Assembly (NCBI GenBank): GCA_026394095.1 | Contig: JAPKYY010000517.1 | Span: 1 to 8,044, forward strand | Direction of reading: 5' to 3' | Length of the DNA: 8,044 nt | DNA from: Acidobacteriota bacterium | GTDB taxonomy: Bacteria; Acidobacteriota; Terriglobia; Bryobacterales; Bryobacteraceae | Part shown: positions 1 through 5,400 of the stretch, piece after piece | Layout of the letters: each line of letters begins with the position of its first letter | How positions within the stretch are numbered: position 1 is the stretch's first letter | The notes under the pieces: generated by a model | Databases searched by the model: none | Seen by the model: only the letters and a program-made list of their open reading frames with translations | What the model was told of the DNA's origin: nothing | Made by a program: the position numbers and the translations under genes

Positions 1-362
1 CGATGGAAGTTGAAAGCGCCCTCGTCCGTCACCCCGCCGTAGCCGAAGCCGCCGTCGTCGGCAAGCCCCACGAAATCACTGGTCAATCCGTCTGCTGCTT
101 CGTCACCTTGAAGAAGGGCGATTACGACCATGAAGTGCTCGGCAAAGAACTCCGCAAGTGGGTTGGCCACGAAATCGGTGCCTTCGCCAGACCCGAAGAA
201 ATCCGCTTCAGCGACGCCCTGCCCAAAACCCGCAGCGGCAAAATCATGCGCCGTCTCCTGCGCGAACTCGTCACCAACAACACCGTTGCCGGCGACGTAA
301 CAACGCTCGAAGACCTCAGCGTCATCACCAAGCTCGCCGCCCAACACGACGACGAAGCATAA
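1..362 (+). CDS. acs: acetyl-CoA synthetase (AMP-forming), C-terminal fragment
   Basis: This is the last 119 codons of an acyl/acetyl-CoA synthetase, which converts acetate, ATP and CoA to acetyl-CoA, AMP and pyrophosphate in the cytoplasm. The window begins inside the gene: the reading frame starts at base 3, and the ATG there lies in the conserved EVESALV stretch of the C-terminal subdomain, so it is not the real start. The key motif [11 protein letters not shown] is visible around residues 74-84 of the fragment. Its lysine (fragment residue 80) is the one that in characterised Acs enzymes takes part in adenylation and is switched off by acetylation. The tail [11 protein letters not shown] is typical of Acs rather than other acyl-CoA ligases, so acs is favoured. 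The C-terminus looks complete and ends in TAA. The downstream HAD remnant follows after only 3 bases, implying cotranscription. Confidence 0.9.
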   Translation, partial: MEVESALVRHPAVAEAAVVGKPHEITGQSVCCFVTLKKGDYDHEVLGKELRKWVGHEIGAFARPEEIRFSDALPKTRSGKIMRRLLRELVTNNTVAGDVTTLEDLSVITKLAAQHDDEA

Positions 363-365
363 CCC

Positions 366-839
366 ATGCGGGCCGTAGTCTTCGATCTCCTCAGCGCGCT
401 CGTAGACTCTTGGACTCTCTGGGATCACATTGCAGGCTCAAAGGAGCTCGGCCGCAAATGGCGGGGCTCCTACCTCGAACTCACCTACGGCGTCGGCCGC
501 TACCGCCCCTACGAAGACCTCGTCATTGAGGCAGCCACCCGCATCAATCTCCCCTCTCAATGGGGCACCGGGCTTATCGCCCGTTGGGGAGAACTCAAGG
601 CCTGGCCAGAAGTCCCAACTGTCTTGAACCAACTGCAAGGCCGCGTCAAGTTGGGCGTGGTCACAAACTGCTAGCACGAGACGCTTTTCGTAGCTGGCTC
701 ACCATTCGACTTGATCGGATGCGCAAATTTCGGCATTCCCGTCTACTGGCACAATCGCATCGGCCTGGCGAGACCGCCGCACTTCCCTGCTCCGAAATTC
801 GAGCACAGCGATCTCCTCAACCTGCCCAATGCTTTATGA
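366..839 (+). pseudogene. haloacid dehalogenase (HAD) type II-like gene, internally deleted with TAG at junction
   Basis: An intact family member is a roughly 220-residue cytoplasmic HAD hydrolase related to 2-haloacid dehalogenases. Codons 1-102 give the N-terminal half: nucleophile motif I (VFDLL, ending VDSW), the cap region with ELTYG and YRPYEDL, and motif II VVTNC. Codon 103 is TAG (672-674). The same frame then runs 54 more codons to a TGA at 837-839 and encodes the C-terminal part: LFVAGSPFDL (motif IV), then PVYWHNRIGLARP, a typical family ending. The segment that should lie between, about 45 residues including the motif III lysine (usually in a YKPHP-like sequence), is absent. This is best read as an in-frame internal deletion that created or carries a stop codon. 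The truncated product would lack the catalytic lysine and motif IV. The gene starts 3 bases after acs and its last 6 bases overlap the stop of the convergent hydroxylase gene. The true substrate is unknown. Confidence 0.8.
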
Positions 840-1463
840 CCGAATGCCAAGGCGGCGTGGAAACTCGGCTGGCAAATACGAAGTTCGAAACAACCAATCC
901 CAAACCGCGAAAGTAATCGCAAAATTACGATCCGGAGGCCCCTCATCCGGATGAACGTGATGCCACGTGTGCATCTCCGGTGAATTCACAATGTATTTGA
1001 GAAACCCGATCCGCACTCGCAGATTCGCATGGGCAAAGTGCCCCACGGCCGTGCTGATGATCGCGCACCCGAAAGCAGCCTCGGCCGAGAAGCCAAGCAG
1101 CGTAGCAGGCACGTAAAGCACCATCTGGTAAACGACAATCTCAAACCAGTGAAAGCGCCAGTTGCTCAACCAGTCCATGTCGGTCGAGCTGTGGTGCGTC
1201 TTGTGAAACTGCCACAACGCAGGCACCCGGTGCATCAGGTTATGCACCAGCCACTGTAGAAAATCCTTCGATACCAGCAACACGAGCGTCTGCAGCCAGA
1301 GCGGTTGCGATGCAAGCCCATTCAACTCAAGCAAGTGCCGCAAGGGCAGAATCGCATCTGGCGGCAGGCGAAAAAATCCTTGCCGCGCCTCGCGAGGCCA
1401 GAACCGCTCCGCCACACTCAGCAGCAACCCGGACGCGACCAGAAAAATCGAATAAGGCAACAT
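834..1463 (-). CDS. fatty acid hydroxylase / sterol desaturase superfamily protein
   Basis: This is a 209-residue membrane protein of the di-iron hydroxylase superfamily, enzymes that use O2 to hydroxylate or desaturate lipids. The histidine clusters are all present: HNLMH (residues 74-78), HKTHH (87-91), a GHFAHAN region (141-147) and HTWHH plus another His (165-171). Hydrophobic segments surround them, for example residues 1-18, 55-72 and 108-142, and NSPEMHTWHH and RNFAI..WDWLF are typical of the bacterial branch. Relatives are usually about 250-280 residues. Here the N-terminal transmembrane part is short, and a stretch between residues about 32 and 40 (FFRLPPDAILPL) appears to replace the usual D..Y..N segment, so 20-30 residues may be missing in frame. 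All His ligands remain, so activity cannot be ruled out. No clear Shine-Dalgarno sequence precedes the ATG, and the DinB gene starts divergently 22 bases away. The substrate cannot be told from sequence. Confidence 0.85.
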   Translation of the reverse strand: MLPYSIFLVASGLLLSVAERFWPREARQGFFRLPPDAILPLRHLLELNGLASQPLWLQTLVLLVSKDFLQWLVHNLMHRVPALWQFHKTHHSSTDMDWLSNWRFHWFEIVVYQMVLYVPATLLGFSAEAAFGCAIISTAVGHFAHANLRVRIGFLKYIVNSPEMHTWHHVHPDEGPPDRNFAITFAVWDWLFRTSYLPAEFPRRLGIRS

Positions 1464-1467
1464 GGCA

Positions 1468-1477
1468 ATGCTATGTT
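1468..1477. promoter_or_regulatory. overlapping divergent -10-like elements between hydroxylase and DinB genes
   Basis: Only 22 bases separate the two divergent start codons. On the + strand TATGTT (1472-1477) ends 8 bases before the DinB ATG. On the - strand TAGCAT (1468-1473 on the + scale) ends 4 bases before the hydroxylase ATG, with a TTGAGA-like element 19 bases further upstream (1493-1498). Neither gene has a Shine-Dalgarno sequence, so both transcripts could be leaderless or nearly so. The elements are weak matches and this is inference. Confidence 0.3.
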
Positions 1478-1485
1478 TTTAGTTT

Positions 1486-1980
1486 ATGTGGATCTCAAAA
1501 GAACTGCTCGCCCGCCACTTTGAATACTCCCTCTGGGCATCACTCAAGGTGCTCGAAGCAGCCGAAAAGCTACCTTTCGATGCAATTGAACAAGACAGAG
1601 GCAACAGCTTCGGCGGCATCCTCGCCACACTCACCCACATCTTCCTGGCAGACCGCGTCTGGTTCAAACGCTTCAGCGGCGATCCCTACTTCGCCTTCAC
1701 CCAGCCCGGCGACTCTTTCGACCTCGCAAAGCTCAAAACAGAATGGCCCATAGTAATGAATGAATTCACCGCCTGGATTCGCGCTCAGGAAGATTCGAAA
1801 TTCCAGGAGAAGCTATTCTGGCGCAACATCAAAGGCGAAGACAAAGAAGAGCTGATGTACAAGATCCTCCTGCACATCGTCAACCACGGCACTTACCACC
1901 GAGGCCAGGTCATCACCATGATCAAGCAGGCAGGCGGCGAAGTTGTATCTACAGACCTCGTCTACTTCCCCGGCATGTAG
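1486..1980 (+). CDS. DinB-like (YfiT/DinB superfamily) metal-binding protein
   Basis: This is a 164-residue protein with the length and layout of DinB-family four-helix bundles, small cytoplasmic proteins that usually bind a divalent metal through three histidines and often act in thiol or detoxification chemistry. Visible features are LARHFEYSLWA at the N-terminus, the conserved LTHIFLADRVWF helix (His51), and NHGTYHRGQV near the end (His134 and His138), giving a full three-His site. The protein appears complete. An in-frame TAG lies just two codons upstream of the ATG at 1486, so the start cannot move far upstream. There is no recognisable Shine-Dalgarno sequence. The stop codon is only 6 bases from the stop of the convergent WD40 gene. 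DinB itself is damage-inducible in Bacillus, but no such regulation is evident here. The specific function is unknown. Confidence 0.8.
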   Translation: MWISKELLARHFEYSLWASLKVLEAAEKLPFDAIEQDRGNSFGGILATLTHIFLADRVWFKRFSGDPYFAFTQPGDSFDLAKLKTEWPIVMNEFTAWIRAQEDSKFQEKLFWRNIKGEDKEELMYKILLHIVNHGTYHRGQVITMIKQAGGEVVSTDLVYFPGM

Positions 1981-1986
1981 CGCAAG

Positions 1987-2910
1987 CTAGTTCACCTGAA
2001 CGAGCGATATCTCGGCATCGCCAGTCAGGAACGCCACCCATTTGCCATCAGGCGAAAACGCCACCCGTGCAACACGATGTGGTGCCGAGATCGACTTCAC
2101 GATCTTCCCGGAAGCCAGATCCCACACCGACAACTTCACGGGATTCTTGACCGTAATCACATCAAAACCACCCGTAACCAGCGTCCGTCCATCTGGCGAA
2201 ATCGCCATCGAAGCAATCGTCTCCCCGTGCCCTTTCAGCTTGCGAGTCAGCGCAAACGTCTTGGCATCCCACACATAGACAGTCTCGTCCAGTCCAGCCA
2301 TCACCAACTGCTTCCCATCCGGGCTGAAAGCCGACGCAAACATCGCCCCAGTCATATCCTCAACCTTCTTTACCAGCTCGCCGGATTGCGTCTTCCACAC
2401 GCGAATATCGTTGTCATAATTTGCACTGACAACGGTCTCCCCGTCCGGTGAAAACGTTAGCCCTGCCGACCCGCCAATACCATCAGGCAGCGTGTGCTTC
2501 TCCTTGCCGCTAGCCAGATCCCAAATGCGAACGGTGCGCTCTTCCGGCTTCGAGGTAGCGACAAAACGCCGGTCACTCGAAAGCGCCAGCGTACTGGTCG
2601 GCGCCCCGTTGATCAACTGCAACTGACGGTCCGCACTCAGATCCCAAATCTTCATCGATTTGGTTTCCTCATTCGCTTCCATCATCAAATCAGAAGACAA
2701 ATGAAATGCCCGCTGTGCAATCTTCTAGTCTGAGACCATCTTGCCTGAAGCCAAATCCCAGGTCCTGATATGGCCATCCCGGCATCGGCTCGTAATCGAC
2801 TTCCCGTCTTTCGAAAAGAAAATCGAAGTGGGAGTCGACTCCGACTTCAAACTCCGGTCGGCACCAGCCAGATTCAGCGCTAGCGCCACAAGCAACAAGG
2901 TTCTGATCAT
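1987..2910 (-). pseudogene. exported WD40-repeat protein interrupted by an in-frame TAG
   Basis: The frame runs 307 codons from the ATG at 2910 to a TAG at 1987. The first 17 or so residues (MIRTLLLVALALNLAGA) are a signal peptide, so the product was probably periplasmic. Seven WD40-like blades can be read, each ending in a W-D type strand: IRTWDLASG, MKIWDLSAD, VRIWDLASG, IRVWKTQSG, VYVWDAKTF, LSVWDLASG, and a last degenerate blade with FSPDGKW. This matches a complete seven-bladed propeller. Codon 62 (2725-2727) is TAG, between blades 1 and 2. The frame is identical on both sides and no codons seem missing, so it looks like a simple nonsense mutation. Re-initiation at TTG 2700 or the following ATGs would give about 225-237 residues without the signal peptide. 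The gene starts 3 bases after the dioxygenase stop, so they share a transcript. An alternative is a sequencing error at one base. Confidence 0.75.
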
Positions 2911-2913
2911 GAC

Positions 2914-3555
2914 TTAAGCTTTCTCAAGAACAATGTCAAAAACGATCTCGGCATGAGCAGGCTGCGCCGCCGTTGCTCCACCCTCAAACAACTTCACCGG
3001 CAACACCAATTCCCGGTGCTCGGCAATCTTGTTCCAGTTCTTATCCGGGTTGCCCTCATAAAAAGGATCTGTAGCAAAGTAAGCCTGCGTAATCAGAGTC
3101 TTGTGCCCGGGCGCGGTAATCAGGTAGTGGATATGCTGCGCCGGCCGATCCGCATAATGGCCGGGCATCACAGTGTCGACACCATAAACACCCTGTGCAT
3201 CAGGCGAAAGCTTCGCCCGGTACTTATAGCCCTTGGTATCGTAAAGCCCGCCATGATCGGCATGCCACAGATCCACCTTGGCGCCTTCCACAATCTGACC
3301 CTTCGTATTGAGAACTCGTCCACTCACTTTCAGCGGAAAGCCCGGGTCACCTGGCGCACGCAATACCCGCTGATCGGGAGCACCCTTTCGAAAGAACGGC
3401 CCCAGCACCTCCGCAGAGGTCGGCTTGTGTGATGCCTCTTCAGCCGCTTCCCAGCCTGCAAGTAATTGCTTCTGCGACAAAGCGCCAATCAGAAATCCGC
3501 GTGATATGCACGATTCCAAGATCTGCCGGCGGTTCGGTTTTGTACTTGTTCTCAT
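2914..3555 (-). CDS. Tat-exported intradiol ring-cleavage dioxygenase-like protein
   Basis: This is a 213-residue protein of the intradiol dioxygenase family (protocatechuate 3,4-dioxygenase beta / catechol 1,2-dioxygenase fold), which cleaves catechols with Fe(III) and O2. The iron ligands can be placed: Tyr105 (LWHADHGGLYD), Tyr134 (VMPGHY), His141 and His143 (AQHIHY). The surrounding motifs VSGRVL, YRAKLSPDAQGVY and GHKTLITQAYF are typical. An N-terminal RR at residues 9-10 followed by a hydrophobic stretch (ISRGFLIGALS) resembles a twin-arginine signal, so the enzyme is probably exported folded with its iron. Such exported forms are common in soil bacteria and are often of unknown substrate. 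The start at 3555 is supported by a purine-rich AAGGTAGGTGGGG just upstream. The gene lies 41 bases behind the PhzF gene and 3 bases before the WD40 gene, in a likely operon. It appears intact, unlike both neighbours. Confidence 0.85.
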   Translation of the reverse strand: MRTSTKPNRRQILESCISRGFLIGALSQKQLLAGWEAAEEASHKPTSAEVLGPFFRKGAPDQRVLRAPGDPGFPLKVSGRVLNTKGQIVEGAKVDLWHADHGGLYDTKGYKYRAKLSPDAQGVYGVDTVMPGHYADRPAQHIHYLITAPGHKTLITQAYFATDPFYEGNPDKNWNKIAEHRELVLPVKLFEGGATAAQPAHAEIVFDIVLEKA

Positions 3556-3596
3556 ACCCCACCTACCTTAAGCGGTCAGAAACCACAAATCAACCC

Positions 3597-4073
3597 TCAC
3601 CCAAGGTAAATTTCGTTCTTCGAGTAAAGCACGGCACGTCCGCCAATCTTCACCCGGTCCCCAGCCAGCCCACAAAACAGGTCGCCGCCACGCTCAGAGA
3701 TCTGTTTCGCACGCAATTCATTCTTTCCAAGCCGCTTGGCCCAATAAGGAATCAATGTCGAATGTGCGCTCCCCGTAACCGGGTCTTCCGGCACGCCCTG
3801 CGCGGGAGCAAAAAAGCTAAACTGCTCAATCACAAACCCCGATGCCAGCGTCGCATGCCCGCAAAGATCCACTTCCGTCTTCGGCGTAAACCACCGGATG
3901 TCATACCCATCTGGCCTCTGAACAAAATAAACGGTCTCGGCCAGATTATGCTCGGCAGCCATCGACTGCAAGAGATCATCGGGTAGCCAGGAATCGAGGG
4001 GCACAACCGCTGCCGGGTTGCCATGAAAAGCTGTGTCGGTGAATGCGTCAACGATATAGCAGGTGAGAGTCAT
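3597..4073 (-). CDS. PhzF-family isomerase/epimerase with large central deletion
   Basis: PhzF proteins are usually 260-300 residues, built from two pseudo-symmetric domains with a diaminopimelate epimerase-like fold. This reading frame has only 158. Residues 1-82 match the N-terminal part: YIVDAFTDTAFHGNPAAVV, the catalytic glutamate region NLAETVYF (Glu46), RWFTPKTEVDLCGHATLASGF. Residues about 87-158 match the C-terminal part: FFAPAQGVPEDPVTGSAHS (Asp97), RGGDLFCGL, IGGRAVLY. About 90-95 residues between them are missing, with the join near 3812-3832. The frame is kept and no stop is present, so a chimeric protein could be made. Both active-site motifs survive, but half of each domain is gone, so normal folding is doubtful. 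I chose the ATG at 4073 because the longer frame, back to 4223, runs over the upstream gene. No good Shine-Dalgarno sequence is seen, and the upstream stop is 17 bases away. Family members act in phenazine synthesis or, mostly, in unknown reactions. Confidence 0.8.
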   Translation of the reverse strand: MTLTCYIVDAFTDTAFHGNPAAVVPLDSWLPDDLLQSMAAEHNLAETVYFVQRPDGYDIRWFTPKTEVDLCGHATLASGFVIEQFSFFAPAQGVPEDPVTGSAHSTLIPYWAKRLGKNELRAKQISERGGDLFCGLAGDRVKIGGRAVLYSKNEIYLG

Positions 4074-4090
4074 GCTGACTTGATTATCAG

Positions 4091-4357
4091 TTACTGCAGG
4101 CGTTGGCGGGTCTTCTCGTTCATTACAAGCTCGTCGAAAATCGCCAGGACCTGCTTGCGATAACTGTAGACGCGCTTGAGATTGTCCCGGAAATTGTTCG
4201 CATACCGCCGCGTGCCCAGCCACTTCTGCAGAGTATCCTTCGGCACGTCGATGTCCCGGCGAAGGTCATCGGCCGAATGGCCACGAAGAAAGAGGCCATA
4301 AAACATGGCTGCTTCCCGTTGCGGTGCTAGAGGATCGGCTTCGTCCCGGAACAACAT
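4091..4357 (-). CDS. small HTH-like protein, function unknown
   Basis: This is an 88-residue basic protein that I do not recognise as a named family. Residues about 27-47 (HSADDLRRDIDVPKDTLQKWL) have the spacing of a helix-turn-helix, in the style of a resolvase or transposase-like HTH where a sensor helix is followed by a recognition helix ending in KWL. The rest is helical and charged (RDNLKRVYSYRKQVLAIFDELV). It has no signal peptide or membrane segment. It could be a DNA-binding regulator of the operon it leads, since PhzF, dioxygenase and WD40 genes follow with small gaps (17, 41 and 3 bases), but this is inference. The ATG at 4357 is preceded by a purine-rich AGAAGAAGAG about 8-10 bases upstream, and an in-frame stop lies six codons further up. 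Confidence 0.65.
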   Translation of the reverse strand: MLFRDEADPLAPQREAAMFYGLFLRGHSADDLRRDIDVPKDTLQKWLGTRRYANNFRDNLKRVYSYRKQVLAIFDELVMNEKTRQRLQ

Positions 4358-4415
4358 GACATCTACTCTTCTTCTCTATCGGATGCGCGCCAACAAATCA
4401 CAGCGCGAAAAAATG

Positions 4416-4444
4416 AGTATACGGAGAACAAAACAATCCCGCAA
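4416..4444 (-). promoter_or_regulatory. sigma-70-like promoter for the 4357-to-1987 operon
   Basis: Read on the minus strand, a TTGCGG element (4439-4444) and TATACT (4416-4421) are separated by 17 bases, giving a plausible -35/-10 pair. Transcription would begin near 4409, leaving a leader of about 50 bases before the ATG at 4357. The -35 half lies inside the terminator hairpin of the upstream gene. The -10 is a 5 of 6 match and the -35 is weak. Confidence 0.4.
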
Positions 4445-4453
4445 CTGGGGATT
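4425..4453 (-). terminator. weak Rho-independent terminator of the 155-residue protein gene
   Basis: On the minus strand the sequence AATCCC, a 7-base loop, then GGGATT forms a perfect 6-bp stem (4448-4453 with 4435-4440), followed by GTTTTGTTCT. The stem overlaps the gene's TAA stop codon. The T tract is interrupted, so termination may be partial and some read-through into the next operon is likely. Confidence 0.45.
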
Positions 4454-4920
4454 TAACGCAGTGCGATTTCGATCTGATCGAGAATCGACTCTTCCTCGGG
4501 TGTAACCTGCTTACCACCAAATCCCAGAAAGCCACCCTCGCGTGCAGCCTCAGCCACACTGCGGGCCAGCGTCGTAAGCCAGCACTTAAACTCCTCTGCT
4601 TCTTCCTCGCTTGCCTTCGCACGAAGAATATTGGAAAGCTCCCGGCATCCGGCAAGCCCAGCCGCACGAATCCCTTCAGCGCTATCGCTATCCATCTTGT
4701 GCATGCTCACATTGATTTTGAGGTCTTCCGCCAGGACACGCATAAGTTCACTGTGCGCCCCATCAAGGCCAGTCCGCAAAACCTCTGACGCCGCCAGCGA
4801 CTCTTTATAAATCCCAATCGGCCCGCTAGGGCTGGCCGACATCACAACCAGCCCGGTAAGCATTGGAATCTTCCGAAACAGATCCCATTCGTCTACGGTG
4901 AAATCAGATTTATTTGCCAC
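4453..4920 (-). CDS. conserved-looking protein of unknown function with GGFLGFGG motif
   Basis: This is a 155-residue soluble, mostly helical, acidic protein. I do not know a function. It begins ANKSDFTVDEWDLF, followed by a small-residue segment (VVMSASPSGPIGIYKES, residues 25-41), a charged helical middle, and near the C-terminus SVAEAAREGGFLGFGGKQVTPEE (residues 121-143). I have an impression of a widespread bacterial hypothetical family with this architecture (an N-terminal DFT.EEW box and a C-terminal EGGFLGFGG box), but cannot confirm it here. The start is GTG at 4920: no in-frame ATG lies close upstream and the MANKSDF-like beginning fits. The Shine-Dalgarno region is poor. It stands alone, divergent from the small exported protein gene, with a weak terminator at its end. 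Confidence 0.7.
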   Translation of the reverse strand: MANKSDFTVDEWDLFRKIPMLTGLVVMSASPSGPIGIYKESLAASEVLRTGLDGAHSELMRVLAEDLKINVSMHKMDSDSAEGIRAAGLAGCRELSNILRAKASEEEAEEFKCWLTTLARSVAEAAREGGFLGFGGKQVTPEEESILDQIEIALR

Positions 4921-4976
4921 CGTTTGATGATATCGGATCCCCTGCTCACACCTCTAGATATTTGAATATGTGGATT

Positions 4977-5005
4977 TTTCTAGACTTCGCGCAATGGAGT
5001 ATAAT
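4977..5005 (+). promoter_or_regulatory. promoter of the small exported protein gene
   Basis: A perfect TATAAT lies at 5000-5005. The best spaced -35 position (4977-4982, TTTCTA) is a poor match, so an activator may be needed. A TCTAGA palindrome at 4979-4984 overlaps the -35 area and another copy sits at 4953-4958. Transcription should start near 5011-5013, directly at the GGGAGG ribosome-binding sequence (5012-5017), giving a leader of only about 20 bases. The spacing from GGGAGG to the ATG at 5032 is 14 bases, longer than usual. Confidence 0.55.
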
Positions 5006-5031
5006 TTCGATGGGAGGATGTACCAAAAAAT

Positions 5032-5346
5032 ATGAAAAAGATTTTTGCAGTAGCAGCATTGATGAGCTCGGCGATGTTCGCCGAATCATGGACCGGCACG
5101 ATCGTTGACACCTCGTGCAAAACAAAGGATCTCGCCAGCCACACCAAGCAGTGCGTGATGGGTTGCGCCAAGAGCGGCCTTGGCATCGTGTTGAGCGATG
5201 GCAAGTTCGTCAAGTTTGACGAAGAAGGCAACGTCAAGGCGCTGGCTGCCCTCAAGGCAAGCTCGAAGGATAAAGACCTCAAAGCCAAGGTGACCGGTAA
5301 GGTCGAAGGCGACGTTCTCAAAGTCGCCACCGTTGAAATGATGTAG
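5032..5346 (+). CDS. small exported cysteine-containing protein, function unknown
   Basis: This is a 104-residue protein with a clear Sec signal peptide (MKKIFAVAALMSSAMFA, likely cleaved before Glu18). The mature part begins ESWTGTIVDTSCK and contains three cysteines, Cys29, Cys41 and Cys45, in a C-x11-C-x3-C pattern (HTKQCVMGCAKSG), then an alternating strand-rich region (GIVLSDGKFVKFDEEGN) and a lysine-rich part ending KVTGKVEGDVLKVATVEMM. The layout suggests a small beta-barrel domain in the periplasm, possibly OB-fold-like, with a disulfide or metal site. This is inference from pattern only. I do not recognise a named family. It is a single-gene unit with its own TATAAT promoter and a strong terminator, which suggests notable expression. 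Stop codon is TAG. Confidence 0.75.
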   Translation: MKKIFAVAALMSSAMFAESWTGTIVDTSCKTKDLASHTKQCVMGCAKSGLGIVLSDGKFVKFDEEGNVKALAALKASSKDKDLKAKVTGKVEGDVLKVATVEMM

Positions 5347-5362
5347 TTTTTTGTTTTCAAAG

Positions 5363-5400
5363 AACGCCGCTGGCTCTCACGAACTGGCGGCGTTTTTCTT
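5363..5400 (+). terminator. Rho-independent terminator after the small exported protein gene
   Basis: AACGCCGC (5363-5370) pairs perfectly with GCGGCGTT (5387-5394), and a few inner wobble or Watson-Crick pairs can extend the stem. It is followed by TTTTTCTTTT. The loop region contains the stop codon of the convergent gene ending at 5377. There is no T tract in the opposite direction, so it works for the + strand only. Confidence 0.85.

Noticed and set aside
1988..2002. Small hairpin GTTC-ACCT-GAAC between the convergent DinB and WD40 stops as a terminator
   Set aside because: The stem is only 4 bp, there is no T tract, and it falls in coding sequence.
672..2727. Recoding of TAG as a sense codon, suggested by in-frame TAGs in two genes
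   Set aside because: TAG is the natural end of the DinB, WD40 and small exported protein genes in the same window, and reading through it would add unrelated sequence. No pyrrolysine context is seen.
2953..3432. 159-codon open frame on the + strand, and similar long frames at 6389-6739 (+), 3429-3986 (+) and 1310-1753 (+)
   Set aside because: They lie opposite or within well-supported genes, and their translations have no recognisable domain or composition of real proteins.
4074..4223. Longer PhzF start at 4223
   Set aside because: The extra 50 residues resemble no PhzF sequence and lie over the 88-residue gene. The family begins at MTLTCYIVDAF.
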